64,000 bases of DNA from Pseudomonas reidholzensis (GCF_900536025.1 NZ_UNOZ01000030.1:1-64000), one strand, 5' to 3'; shown: positions 53,247 through 61,948, counted from the first letter of the stretch. A program made the numbers and translations. The notes: generated from the sequence alone by a model not told the origin.

Positions 53247-53303
53247 CTAGCTAAATCTAGCTATTACTAGCTAAATTCGCTAGATTTTACTAGCTATGGC
53301 TAG
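53247..53303. repeat. six helically phased CTAG sites (four as CTAGCTA)
   Basis: CTAG occurs at 53247, 53257, 53267, 53280, 53290 and 53300. That is two triplets with exact 10-bp steps separated by 13 bp, placing sites within each triplet on the same helix face. The copies at 53247, 53257, 53267 and 53290 read CTAGCTA, containing the palindrome TAGCTA. CTAG is generally rare in such genomes. The array lies 23 bases upstream of the ORC-like ATPase gene and probably includes its promoter. Confidence 0.85.
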
Positions 53304-53325
53304 AGTCCGCTTTCCGAGGTGTTGA

Positions 53326-54483
53326 ATGGACCCGTATCGTAATCCCTTTGCCCCAGGTGCGGGGAGCAGGCCACCTGAGTTGGCTGGCAGAGATGTCGTA
53401 CTTGAGCATGCCAAGGTTTCTTGCGGGCGCGCTGTCAACGGACGCAGCGCAAGGTCCATGATGCTGTTGGGGTTGAGGGGGACAGGTAAGACAGTATTGC
53501 TCAATGAAGTGGGAAAAATCGCTGAAGACGCAGGGCTTTTGGTGTCCAAGGTTGAGTCGCCCGAAGATGAGAGCCTAGCGCGACTGCTCTACCCTGAAAT
53601 GCGCAAAGTCATGCGCTCGCTTTCCACGGTGGAAGCCGCCAAGCAGATTGCCAATCGCGGACTCAAAGGACTGCGCGGATTTGCCTCTATTTTCAAAATA
53701 GATATTGCAGGTGTAGAGGTAGGTGTGGAGCCGGAGCCAGGTCTAGCAGACAGTGGTGATCTTCAATACGATCTTCCAGATCTTTTCAACGTAATTGGGC
53801 GAGCCGCCAAGGCCGCTGGCAAAGGCTGGATCTTGCTCATAGATGAAGTCCAGTATCTTGCAGAGTCAGACCTGCGTGCGTTGATTGTCGCAGTACACCG
53901 CATGTCGCAGGAAGGGTTGCCTATTATTCTTGTAGGCGCAGGACTTCCACAGGTTGCTCGTCTGGCGGGGGAAGCGAAATCGTACGCCGAGCGTCTTTTC
54001 CTGTATCCGGAAGTCAGTGCACTTGATCCTGCGGCTGCTACGTTAGCGGTGCAAAAACCTATAGTGGATGAGGGTGCCGCTATTGGTAAGACGGCCTTGA
54101 ACGAAATCGTCGTACGCACTAAGGGTTACCCGTTCTTCATCCAGGAGTGGGCGTCCACTGCATGGAACTTGGCTGAAGGGCCCGAAATTACGCTGGATGA
54201 TGTAGTTCGTTCGTATTCTGAAACCCTGGCATTGCTGGATGCTGGTTTCTTCCGAGTCCGAATCGATCGGTTGACGCGGTCCGAGGTGCTTTTCGTCAAA
54301 GCAATGTCGGAGCTTGGCGACGGGCCTTACGCCATGAGTGATATCGCTAAGGCAATGGAGCGTACTCAATCATCATTGGGGCCGACCCGAGCGAACATTA
54401 TTGCCAAAGGCATGATCTACAGCACGGATCATGGTTACCTTGACTTCACCGTACCGCTTTTTGCGGAGTTCATGCGGCGCTAG
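53326..54483 (+). CDS. ORC/Cdc6-like AAA+ ATPase of unknown function
   Basis: The 385-residue product begins MDPYRNPFAPGAGSRPPELAGR, the start of a standalone bacterial AAA ATPase family resembling archaeal Orc1/Cdc6-type proteins. It has Walker A GLRGTGKT (49-56), Walker B LLIDE (170-174), a sensor-1-like VGAGLPQ (203-209), a lid region and a C-terminal winged-helix-like part (about 295-385). GAGGT precedes the ATG. Codon usage is less GC-biased than its neighbours (many third-position A/T), and it sits alone beside tRNA-Ser, so horizontal acquisition is likely. Its function is unknown; DNA binding at the phased CTAG array is a hypothesis. Confidence 0.8.
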   Translation: MDPYRNPFAPGAGSRPPELAGRDVVLEHAKVSCGRAVNGRSARSMMLLGLRGTGKTVLLNEVGKIAEDAGLLVSKVESPEDESLARLLYPEMRKVMRSLSTVEAAKQIANRGLKGLRGFASIFKIDIAGVEVGVEPEPGLADSGDLQYDLPDLFNVIGRAAKAAGKGWILLIDEVQYLAESDLRALIVAVHRMSQEGLPIILVGAGLPQVARLAGEAKSYAERLFLYPEVSALDPAAATLAVQKPIVDEGAAIGKTALNEIVVRTKGYPFFIQEWASTAWNLAEGPEITLDDVVRSYSETLALLDAGFFRVRIDRLTRSEVLFVKAMSELGDGPYAMSDIAKAMERTQSSLGPTRANIIAKGMIYSTDHGYLDFTVPLFAEFMRR

Positions 54484-54645
54484 ATCCCTGGTGCTTCCTA
54501 AATGCCAAGCAGAAAAGTTATTCAAGCACTATTACATCTCGGTTGATGTCGACTCGAGTGGTGCGATCGGAACTCAGCCTGGCCCTCATCAACCCCAGCG
54601 TTTGATCGCCCCCGGCAATTCCGGTAAGCTGCGCCGCGCTATCAG

Positions 54646-54662
54646 TATGATGGCGCATCATA
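54646..54662. promoter_or_regulatory. palindrome over the -10 region of the small lipoprotein gene
   Basis: TATGATG-GCG-CATCATA is a perfect 7-bp inverted repeat containing a TATGAT -10-like hexamer, 17 bases before the start codon. It may be an operator or a 5' mRNA hairpin. Confidence 0.4.
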
Positions 54663-54678
54663 ATTTAAAGGACTTTGT

Positions 54679-54870
54679 ATGAAAAAGCTGTTCAAAGCTA
54701 CCGTTGCTGTAGCCGTCGTATCGGGTGTTGCTCTGCTGTCGGGTTGCACCGGCCAGGTCTACAACCAGCAAAAGAATTGCTCTTACGACTACCTGTTCCA
54801 CCCTTCGGTTTCTGTATCTAAAGTTATTGGCGGCTGCGGTCCGATCGATAAGCTGCCACAGCAGCAGTAA
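54679..54870 (+). CDS. small lipoprotein of unknown function
   Basis: The 63-residue precursor has a clear lipoprotein signal peptide with lipobox LLSGC (Cys23), leaving a 41-residue mature chain with two further Cys (about 34 and 53) that could form a disulfide. AAAGGAC precedes the ATG and a good terminator follows. It ends in KLPQQQ. No function is known to me. Confidence 0.8.
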   Translation: MKKLFKATVAVAVVSGVALLSGCTGQVYNQQKNCSYDYLFHPSVSVSKVIGGCGPIDKLPQQQ

Positions 54871-54910
54871 TTTTAGATGGTGTATGACTGAGCCGACTTT
54901 GGCTTAGTCC

Positions 54911-54946
54911 AAAACCCCCTGTCATGTACGTGGCAGGGGGTTTTTG
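54911..54946 (+). terminator. terminator of the small lipoprotein gene
   Basis: AACCCCCTG-T-CA/TG-G-CAGGGGGTT stem with one mismatch and 6-base loop, followed by TTTTTG. Confidence 0.85.
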
Positions 54947-55013
54947 TTTGTGTGGTTTTTTTCAGGCCGTGTCAAGGCGACCAGGTGCATGGCTTGAGTC
55001 TTGTGGGGGGGGG

Positions 55014-55286
55014 GTGAGATCGAGCGCCGCCCGCGCGGCGCATCGCGGGCAAGTCGGATCGCCGCACCGCCGCTCCTACATTTGTTGCAACGCGCCATGG
55101 CCTGTGAGAGAGGCGTTGTCAGCCTTGGTGCATGGCGGAAGTCAGCAGGGAGTCCATAGAGGTCGACTCAAGATTGTCGTCGTATAAACAAGGCTAAAAC
55201 GTCGGTCTGTCAGGCCATGGCGCGTTGCAACAAGTGTAGGAGCGGGCTTGCCCGCGATGCGCCGCGCGGGCGGCGCTCGATCTCAC
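55014..55286. repeat. large inverted repeat containing REP cores
   Basis: The left arm (55014-55104, GTGAGATCGAGCGCCGCC to GCCATGGCCTG) is mirrored by the right arm (55211-55286). Inside each arm sits a REP core. The left core is degenerate (GCAAGTCGGATCGCCGCACCGCCGC) whereas the right one is intact (GTAGGAGCGGGCTTGCCCGC). About 105 bases lie between the arms. No gene occupies 54947-55368. Confidence 0.75.
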
Positions 55287-55368
55287 GGGCGCAGAAAACT
55301 TCGCGGCATGCGCCTGTTAGCCCTCATGCCCTCTCAACAATAACCCTGTGTGTCCACACCCGGCACCC

Positions 55369-56994
55369 TCAAAGCCTGAACTGCGCCACCTTCCCATTCA
55401 AATCCACCGCCAGCCGTGACAGCTCCTGCGCCGCCGCACTGGTCTGGTTGGCCCCCGCCGAGGTCTGCATCGACAAGTCGCGGATGTTCACCAGGTTACG
55501 GTCCACCTCGCGGGCCACCTGCGCTTGCTCTTCCGAGGCACTGGCAATGACCAGGTTGCGCTGGTTGATCGAGGTGATGGCCTCGGCGATCACTTCCAGC
55601 GCCTGACCGGCCGCCTGGGCGATCTCCAGGGTGCCGTTGGCCCGGCCCTGGCTGTTGTGCATGGCACTCACGGCGCGCTCGGTGCCGTTCTGGATGCCGG
55701 CGATCATCTGCTCGATCTCTTCGGTGGACTGCTGGGTGCGGTGGGCGAGGGCGCGCACCTCGTCGGCCACCACCGCAAAGCCACGTCCGGCCTCACCCGC
55801 GCGGGCGGCTTCGATGGCGGCATTGAGCGCCAGCAGGTTGGTCTGCCCGGCGATCGCGCCGATCACGTCGAGCACCCGGCTGATCTCGTTGGCATTGCTC
55901 GCCAACTGCTCGATCTCTGCAGCGGTGCCGGTGACATCGCTGACCAACTGCTGGATCGAGGCCAGCGCGCGGTTGACCTGGTCACGGCCGGCGCGGGTGT
56001 TCTGGTCGGCGCCCCTGGAGGCATCGGCGGTGCTCACCGCGTTGTTGGCGACCTCTTCGACGGCGGCGGTCATCTGGTTGACCGCAGTCGCCGCCTGGTC
56101 GATCTCGGCGCTCTGCTGGTGCAGGCCACGGCTGGTGTCTTCGGTGACGCTGTGCAGCTCTTCCGAGGCCGAGGCCAGTTGCCCGGCGGACGCGGCGATG
56201 TGCCGCAAGGTGTCGCGCAGGCTGTCTTGCATGCGGCTCAGGGCAGCGAGCAGCAGCGCGGGCTCATCGCGACCGACAATCTCAATGTCGCGGCTCAGGT
56301 CGCCGGTGGCCACCCGCTCGGCGACCGCCACGGCCTCGGCCAAGGGCACGACGATGCTGCGGGTGAGCAGGGTGGCGATGCTCACCAAGGCGATCAAAAT
56401 CACCACCAGCGAGGCGACCGTCACTACCAGCGCCTCGTCGGCGGCGGCGTTGGTGCGCTCGGTGGCGGCGTAGGCGCCTTTGCTGTTGAAGCTGATCAGG
56501 GCGTTCATCGCCGCCATCATGCGCTCGGCCTGCTCGCTCAGCGCGCCGCTGACCTGTTGCCTGGCGGCTTCGAGGTCGTTGCGTTGGACGCTGTCGGTGA
56601 TCTGCCGCTGCAGGTCGTGATAGACCGTGTAGGCGCTGGTGAACGCGTCAAAGCGGGTGCGGCCTTCGGTAGTGGTGACGGTGCGCTCGTAGGCGGCAAT
56701 GTCGCGCTCCAGGTCCGCGTTGACCCGATCGAGCTGGGCCAGGCTGCGTGCACGCTCGCCGCCGTTGCTGTGCAGCACGCTGGCCATGAGCAGGATCCGC
56801 GTCTGGCCGAGGTTGCTGCTGAGGTCGCCGAGCGATACCACGGCGGGCATCCAGCCACCGCGGACGTCTTGCGAGGCGGCGTTCATGCGTTGGGTCTCGT
56901 ACAGCGAGACCAGCCCCATCAGCAACACGAACAGCCCCAGCAGGCTGAACAGCCCTGCGGCGCGTTTGCCGATCTTCACATTCCTTAACTGCAT
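55369..56994 (-). CDS. methyl-accepting chemotaxis protein (four-helix-bundle sensor type)
   Basis: The 541-residue receptor has a TM1 (about 10-30), a roughly 160-residue periplasmic helical sensor domain (about 31-190), TM2 (about 192-213), HAMP (about 214-266) and a signalling domain with the tip GQTNLLALNAAIEAARAGEAGRGFAVVADEVR. Sensor size and helical content suggest the 4HB class; ligand unknown. ATG 56994 (MQLRNVKIGKR) is preferred; the frame remains open 33 codons upstream. It is divergent from the FAD oxidoreductase gene with which it shares a promoter motif. Confidence 0.9.
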   Translation of the reverse strand: MQLRNVKIGKRAAGLFSLLGLFVLLMGLVSLYETQRMNAASQDVRGGWMPAVVSLGDLSSNLGQTRILLMASVLHSNGGERARSLAQLDRVNADLERDIAAYERTVTTTEGRTRFDAFTSAYTVYHDLQRQITDSVQRNDLEAARQQVSGALSEQAERMMAAMNALISFNSKGAYAATERTNAAADEALVVTVASLVVILIALVSIATLLTRSIVVPLAEAVAVAERVATGDLSRDIEIVGRDEPALLLAALSRMQDSLRDTLRHIAASAGQLASASEELHSVTEDTSRGLHQQSAEIDQAATAVNQMTAAVEEVANNAVSTADASRGADQNTRAGRDQVNRALASIQQLVSDVTGTAAEIEQLASNANEISRVLDVIGAIAGQTNLLALNAAIEAARAGEAGRGFAVVADEVRALAHRTQQSTEEIEQMIAGIQNGTERAVSAMHNSQGRANGTLEIAQAAGQALEVIAEAITSINQRNLVIASASEEQAQVAREVDRNLVNIRDLSMQTSAGANQTSAAAQELSRLAVDLNGKVAQFRL

Positions 56995-57093
56995 CCATTG
57001 CTCCAAGACGACGGCGGGGGCAGGCATCAGGCCCGCTGGCGAGTGCCGGAAGCGGACGTAGATGCGCTGCTCTGTGCGAGGCTCTCGCCTCAT

Positions 57094-57109
57094 TATACAA
57101 ATTGTCTAC
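57094..57109 (-). promoter_or_regulatory. GTAGACA-N3-TGTATA motif at the chemoreceptor promoter
   Basis: On the minus strand GTAGACA-ATT-TGTATA runs into AT, making a -10-like TATAAT (57092-57097). The same 16-bp arrangement occurs on the plus strand at 57214-57229. Confidence 0.55.
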
Positions 57110-57213
57110 AGAAATAATTGCACACTGCCAGCATCGCTGGCTAGTCACTTGAGCCACCGTGTTGCCTCACTCGCTTGCGCCGCAAGCCATTCAATTACCT
57201 GCATCTTTAAATA

Positions 57214-57242
57214 GTAGACAGTGTGTATACAGGCGGTAGACA
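57214..57242 (+). promoter_or_regulatory. GTAGACA-N3-TGTATA motif plus second GTAGACA at the FAD oxidoreductase promoter
   Basis: GTAGACA-GTG-TGTATA (57214-57229) overlaps the palindrome TGTATACA (57224-57231). A further GTAGACA starts at 57236, 22 bases after the first. Shared with the divergent chemoreceptor promoter, this suggests one regulator for both genes. Confidence 0.55.
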
Positions 57243-57299
57243 ATGACAAAATGTCGCACCCCGCAGTCCTTGGATCAGAACAATTAACTGGAGTAGGCA

Positions 57300-58619
57300 A
57301 TGCACAAGATCACATCGCTCCCTGGCGACGACGCGCGCCCAGGCTGGTTCCACACCAGCCCGGCGCGTCAACCGCGCCCTGGCCACAGCGGGCGCAAGGA
57401 CGCCCGTTGGACCATCGTCGGTGCCGGCCTTACCGGCCTCGCTGCGGCGCGCCAGCTGGCGCTGAACTTCCCCGATGACGAGGTCGTGCTGGTCGAGGCG
57501 CAGCAGGTGGGGTTCGGTTCGTCCGGGCGCAACGCCGGCTTCGCCATCGATGTGCCGCACGACATCGGTGCCAAGGACTACATCGGCGATGTGACCACCG
57601 CGACCAAGGTCCTCAAGCTCAACACCCTGGGCCAGGACTACCTGCGCGAGATCGTTGCCCAGTACGGCATCGACTGTCAGATGTCCGCGTCGGGCAAGTA
57701 CCAGGCGGCGGTCGGTGAAAAGGGCATCGCGATCCTCGAGGCCTACCGCAGCGGCCTGGAGAAGATCGGCCGGGCCACGACCATGATCGACGCCAAGGAC
57801 CTGCCCGAGCACATCGGCACTTCCTACTACAACAAGGCCCTGCACATTCCGGGCACCTTGCTGCTGCAGCCGGCGGCACTGGTCAAGGGCCTGGCCGACA
57901 GCCTGCCGGCCAACGTGACCCTGTACGAGCACACCGCGATCACCTCGATCGAGCAGGGCGACAAGATCACCTTGGTGCACGACCGCGGCATGATCGTCAC
58001 CGACAAGCTGATCCTGGCCAACAATGGTTTTGCCTCGGCGTTCGGCTTCCTCAAGGGCCGCCTGCTGCCGACCTTCCTCTACGGCAGCCTGACCCGCCCG
58101 CTGACCGATGACGAACAGGCCCGGCTGGGCGGCCAGGGCGTGTGGGGGGTGATCCCGGCGCACCCGTTCGGCAGCACCGTGCGGCGCACCGTCGACAACC
58201 GCATCCTGATCCGCAACAGCTTCAACTTCTATCCCGACGGCCGCCCGCGCGCCAGCGCCCTGCAGCGCCACCTGCCGACCCACCGCAAGTCGTTCGAGCG
58301 GCGCTTCCCGATGCTCGGCAAGGTCGACTTCGAGTACTCCTGGAGCGGTGCGATCTGCCTCTCGGAAAACCACGAAGGCTTCTTCGGCCAGCTGGCGCCC
58401 AACGTCTACGGCGCCACCTGCTGCAATGGCCTGGGCATCACCCGTGGCACCGCCACCGGCAAGCTGCTGGCGGACTGGCTCGCCGGTGAGCACAACGAGC
58501 ACATCGACTTCCTGTTGTCGTCGCCGGGCCCGAACAAGACCCCGCCGCAGCCGTTCCTGTCGATCGGCGTCAACTCGGTGCTGAAGTGGGGCCAGTTCCG
58601 CGCCGGCCTCGAAGTCTGA
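57300..58619 (+). CDS. FAD-dependent oxidoreductase (DAO/amine-oxidase type)
   Basis: The 439-residue product is a DAO-family flavoprotein: dinucleotide-binding GAGLTGLAAA (41-50), the flavin-contact segment GFGSSGRNAGFAID (about 71-84) and a C-terminal CCNGLGITRGTATGKLLADW. Related enzymes oxidise amines or amino acids such as gamma-glutamylputrescine or glycine. The gene paired with an MFS transporter downstream, and the polyamine-type binding protein nearby, suggest an amine substrate, but this is inference. The second FAD oxidoreductase at 63118-64000 is a paralogue (compare LLLQPAALVKGLADSLP with LLQPAQYVKGLADTLP). Confidence 0.85.
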   Translation: MHKITSLPGDDARPGWFHTSPARQPRPGHSGRKDARWTIVGAGLTGLAAARQLALNFPDDEVVLVEAQQVGFGSSGRNAGFAIDVPHDIGAKDYIGDVTTATKVLKLNTLGQDYLREIVAQYGIDCQMSASGKYQAAVGEKGIAILEAYRSGLEKIGRATTMIDAKDLPEHIGTSYYNKALHIPGTLLLQPAALVKGLADSLPANVTLYEHTAITSIEQGDKITLVHDRGMIVTDKLILANNGFASAFGFLKGRLLPTFLYGSLTRPLTDDEQARLGGQGVWGVIPAHPFGSTVRRTVDNRILIRNSFNFYPDGRPRASALQRHLPTHRKSFERRFPMLGKVDFEYSWSGAICLSENHEGFFGQLAPNVYGATCCNGLGITRGTATGKLLADWLAGEHNEHIDFLLSSPGPNKTPPQPFLSIGVNSVLKWGQFRAGLEV

Positions 58620-58689
58620 GCCCACAAGGCCCATCCCGCAGGCACGCCAGTGCCTGCGTCGTACTGTTCAACATGATCAAGGGAGACTC

Positions 58690-60024
58690 ATGCGTTCTAC
58701 CATCCAACCCGTCATGATCGATGACGTGGCAATCAATGCGTTTCACCAACTGCTGACCCTGCGCACCGGCCTTGGCTGGGTGATGGTTGGCTATATTCTC
58801 AGCATCATTGGCGTGGCGACCCTCGCCATGTCCGAGGCGCTGCAACTGTCTGGCTTCTGGCAGGGCATGGTCGCCGCCATGGCGTTGCTCGGGGTGTTCG
58901 CGGGCGGCTTCTTCGGTGGCTGGCTGACCGACCGCATCGGCCGGCAGAAGCTGGTCTACGCGGCGCCGGCGATCGTCCTGCTGACTTCGCTGGCGATGTT
59001 CTGGGTAGAGGACGGCCTGACCCTGTCGATCCTGCGCCTGCTGTGCGGCCTGGCCGTCGGTATCGAGTACACCGCCGCAGGTTCGCTGCTGACCGAGTTC
59101 ATCCCGCAGAAATCCCGTGGGTCGCGGTTGTCGCTGCTGACCGTGCTGTGGTTCGTCGGTGCGGCGCTGGCGTATATCGTCGGCAACGTGATGATGGCCG
59201 ACGCCAGCGCCGACACCTGGCGCAACGTCATGGCCAGCCCGGCGATCCTCGGCGCGCTGCTGCTGGTGATACGCCTGGGCACCCCTGAATCGCCGCGCTG
59301 GCTGCTCAGCAAAGGCCGCCGCGAGGAGGCCGAACAGGTGATCCGCAAGGTCTACGGCGACGACTTCTCGCTGCGCAACATCACCGATGACAGCGCCTCG
59401 GGCAAGGCCATGTCGTTCATCGGTGCGCTGCGCGCGGGGTATGGCAAGCGGATCTTCTTCGTCGTGTCGTTCTGGGCCTGCGCGGTCATCCCGCTGTTCG
59501 CGGTCTACGCCTTCGTGCCCAAGCTGTTCAGCGCCCTGAACCTGACCGGTAACCTGGCGGCCTACGGCTCGGTCGGGATCACCCTGATGATGGTGCTGGG
59601 CTGCATCATCGCCACCTGGATGATCAACTATGTGGGTCGGCGCACCATCATCATCCACAGCTTCCTCTGGTCGGGCCTGTCGTTGCTCGGGCTGGCGCTG
59701 TTGCCCGATGCCGAGGGCTGGCTGGTGCTGACCCTGTTTGGCGCTTACGGGCTGTTCATCGGCGGCGCGCAGGTGCTCGAGTTCGTCTACCCGAACGAAC
59801 TGTTCCCGACCGAGATCCGCGCGTTCGCCGTGGGCATGGGCGCTTCGCTGGCGGCCTTCAGCTCGGCCATCGGCACCTGGCTGGTACCGATCTCGCTGGA
59901 GCAGTACGGCATTGGCAGCACCCTGCTCGCCGCCACGCTGATCACCATGCTCGGCCTGGCGGTGTCGCTGGTACTGGCGCCGGAGACGCGCTCGATGAGC
60001 TTGCAAGAGGCGGCCGTGCTGTAA
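58690..60024 (+). CDS. MFS transporter
   Basis: The 444-residue product has about twelve membrane helices and the major-facilitator loop motif GGWLTDRIGRQKL between TM2 and TM3, PESPRWLLSKGR after TM6, and VYPNELFPTEIRAFAVG before TM11, which mark the sugar/metabolite-H+ symporter branch. It follows the FAD oxidoreductase by 70 bases and is probably co-transcribed, so it may import that enzyme's substrate. Specificity cannot be read. Confidence 0.88.
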   Translation: MRSTIQPVMIDDVAINAFHQLLTLRTGLGWVMVGYILSIIGVATLAMSEALQLSGFWQGMVAAMALLGVFAGGFFGGWLTDRIGRQKLVYAAPAIVLLTSLAMFWVEDGLTLSILRLLCGLAVGIEYTAAGSLLTEFIPQKSRGSRLSLLTVLWFVGAALAYIVGNVMMADASADTWRNVMASPAILGALLLVIRLGTPESPRWLLSKGRREEAEQVIRKVYGDDFSLRNITDDSASGKAMSFIGALRAGYGKRIFFVVSFWACAVIPLFAVYAFVPKLFSALNLTGNLAAYGSVGITLMMVLGCIIATWMINYVGRRTIIIHSFLWSGLSLLGLALLPDAEGWLVLTLFGAYGLFIGGAQVLEFVYPNELFPTEIRAFAVGMGASLAAFSSAIGTWLVPISLEQYGIGSTLLAATLITMLGLAVSLVLAPETRSMSLQEAAVL

Positions 60025-60100
60025 CGGCGGGTGTTTGCGGGGCGCCGGCGCGGCGATTGGTCACTGAGACATCCCGCCGCCTTGCGCTCCGTCCGCCAAT

Positions 60101-60128
60101 TTGTTTGTGCTGGCAATTAAGTTACAAT
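60101..60128 (+). promoter_or_regulatory. promoter of mqo
   Basis: -35 TTGTTT (60101-60106), 16-base spacer, -10 TACAAT (60123-60128), leaving a leader of about 155 bases in which I see no ORF. Confidence 0.6.
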
Positions 60129-60290
60129 CGGAAAAACGTTTCAGCCTTGTCCGGTCAATTCGACCTTGGGCTGGCGTCCCTGTTTCTAAGCTGCTGACTC
60201 CAATGATCAATAACAAGCGCGCGCTGACGGACATGGAACAACGAGGCCCCGCCTAGGCCTTCCTTACGTGCTAACGATTGGAATTGATCA

Positions 60291-61928
60291 ATGTTCAAGA
60301 AAGCTGGCAAGACCCTGCTGGGTCTGGCTGTCGCAGCGACCCTGATGCAGGCGCACGCTGAAGAAGCCAAGAAAGTCGACGTGCTGCTGGTCGGCGGCGG
60401 CATCATGAGCTCGACCCTGGCGGTCTGGCTCAACGAGCTCGAGCCGAGCTGGTCGATGGAGATGGTCGAGCGCCTCGACGGCGTCGCCGAAGAAAGCTCC
60501 AACGGCTGGAACAACGCCGGTACCGGCCACTCGGCGCTGGCCGAACTGAACTACACCCCGGAAGACAAAGACGGCAACGTCAACATCTCCAAGGCCATCG
60601 AGATCAACGAAGCGTTCCAGATTTCGCGTCAGTTCTGGTCCTGGCAAGTGCGCCAGGGCGTGCTGAACAATCCGCGCTCGTTCATCAACAGCACCCCGCA
60701 CATGAGCTTCGTCTGGGGTGATGACAACATCAAGTTCCTCAAGAAGCGTTACGACGCGCTGCAGGCCAGCCCGCTGTTCCGCCCGATGCAGTACTCCGAA
60801 GACCACGCGCAGATCGCCAAGTGGGTCCCGCTGATGATGGAAGGGCGCGACCCGAACCAGAAGCTGGCCGTGACCTGGACGCCGATCGGCACCGACGTCA
60901 ACTTCGGCGAGATCACCCGCCAGTTCGTCAAGCACCTGCAGACCCAGCCGAAGTTCGACCTCAAGCTGTCCAGCGAAGTGCAGGACATCACCCGCAACGA
61001 GGACGGCTCCTGGCACGTCGAGTACAAGAACCTCAAGGACGGGACCGAGTCGGCCACCGACGCCAAGTTCCTGTTCATCGGTGCCGGCGGCGGCGCACTG
61101 AAGCTGCTGCAGAAGTCGGGCATTCCTGAAGCCAAGGAATACGCAGGCTTCCCGGTCGGTGGTTCGTTCCTGGTGACCGAGAACCCGACCGTGGCCATGC
61201 AGCACATGGCCAAGGCCTACGGCATCGCCTCGACCGGCGCGCCACCCATGTCGGTTCCGCACCTGGACACCCGCGTGCTGGACGGCAAGCGGGTCATCCT
61301 GTTTGGCCCATTCGCGACCTTCTCGACCAAGTTCCTGAAGAACGGTTCGTACCTCGACCTGCTGAGCAGCACCACCCTGCACAACGTCTGGCCGATGACC
61401 AAGGTCGGTGTCGAGCAGTACCCGCTGGTCGAGTACCTCGCTGGCCAGCTGATGCTGTCGGACGATGACCGCTTCGCTGCCCTGCAGACCTACTTCCCGC
61501 AGGCCAAGAAAGAAGACTGGCGCCTGTGGCAGGCCGGTCAGCGCGTGCAGATCATCAAGCGTGATGCAGAGAAGGGCGGCGTGCTCAAGCTGGGCACCGA
61601 AGTCGTCACGTCCCAGGACCGCAGCATTGCCGGCCTGCTGGGCGCCTCGCCAGGTGCCTCGACCGCAGCGCCGATCATGCTCACCGTGCTCGAGACCGTG
61701 TTCAAGGAAAAGGTCGCGACGCCTGAGTGGCAAGCCAAGCTGCACGAGATCGTGCCGAGCTACGGCACCAAGCTGAACGACTCGCCTGCCGCCGTGCAGA
61801 AAGAGTGGGACTACACCGCCGAGACGCTGCAACTGTCGAAGCCGCCGGTGATCGATCAGAGCGTCGGCAGCGATGCCTCGCCGAGCACCCCGGTCGAGAG
61901 CAACCCTGCCAGCGATATGGCCCTGTAA
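60291..61928 (+). CDS. mqo: malate:quinone oxidoreductase
   Basis: Mqo is a membrane-associated FAD enzyme oxidising malate to oxaloacetate with quinone reduction, replacing or adding to malate dehydrogenase in Pseudomonas. The 545-residue product has the FAD motif LVGGGIMSSTLA (33-44), ERLDGVAEESSNGWNNAGTGHSA and the C-terminal LGASPGASTAAPIM. It has an unusual N-terminal hydrophobic, signal-like stretch (about 1-23, AGKTLLGLAVAATLMQAHAEE) before the flavin domain and a Ser/Pro-rich tail. The former suggests this paralogue may be anchored or exported, which is worth testing. Confidence 0.95.
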   Translation: MFKKAGKTLLGLAVAATLMQAHAEEAKKVDVLLVGGGIMSSTLAVWLNELEPSWSMEMVERLDGVAEESSNGWNNAGTGHSALAELNYTPEDKDGNVNISKAIEINEAFQISRQFWSWQVRQGVLNNPRSFINSTPHMSFVWGDDNIKFLKKRYDALQASPLFRPMQYSEDHAQIAKWVPLMMEGRDPNQKLAVTWTPIGTDVNFGEITRQFVKHLQTQPKFDLKLSSEVQDITRNEDGSWHVEYKNLKDGTESATDAKFLFIGAGGGALKLLQKSGIPEAKEYAGFPVGGSFLVTENPTVAMQHMAKAYGIASTGAPPMSVPHLDTRVLDGKRVILFGPFATFSTKFLKNGSYLDLLSSTTLHNVWPMTKVGVEQYPLVEYLAGQLMLSDDDRFAALQTYFPQAKKEDWRLWQAGQRVQIIKRDAEKGGVLKLGTEVVTSQDRSIAGLLGASPGASTAAPIMLTVLETVFKEKVATPEWQAKLHEIVPSYGTKLNDSPAAVQKEWDYTAETLQLSKPPVIDQSVGSDASPSTPVESNPASDMAL

Positions 61929-61948
61929 CCAGGCGCTAGCGTCACCCG

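Noticed and set aside
54484..54678. Continuation of the ORC-like ATPase element (a second gene) after 54483
   Set aside because: Only about 195 bases before the lipoprotein gene, with no ORF having a start signal; the palindrome at 54646-54662 is all that stands out.
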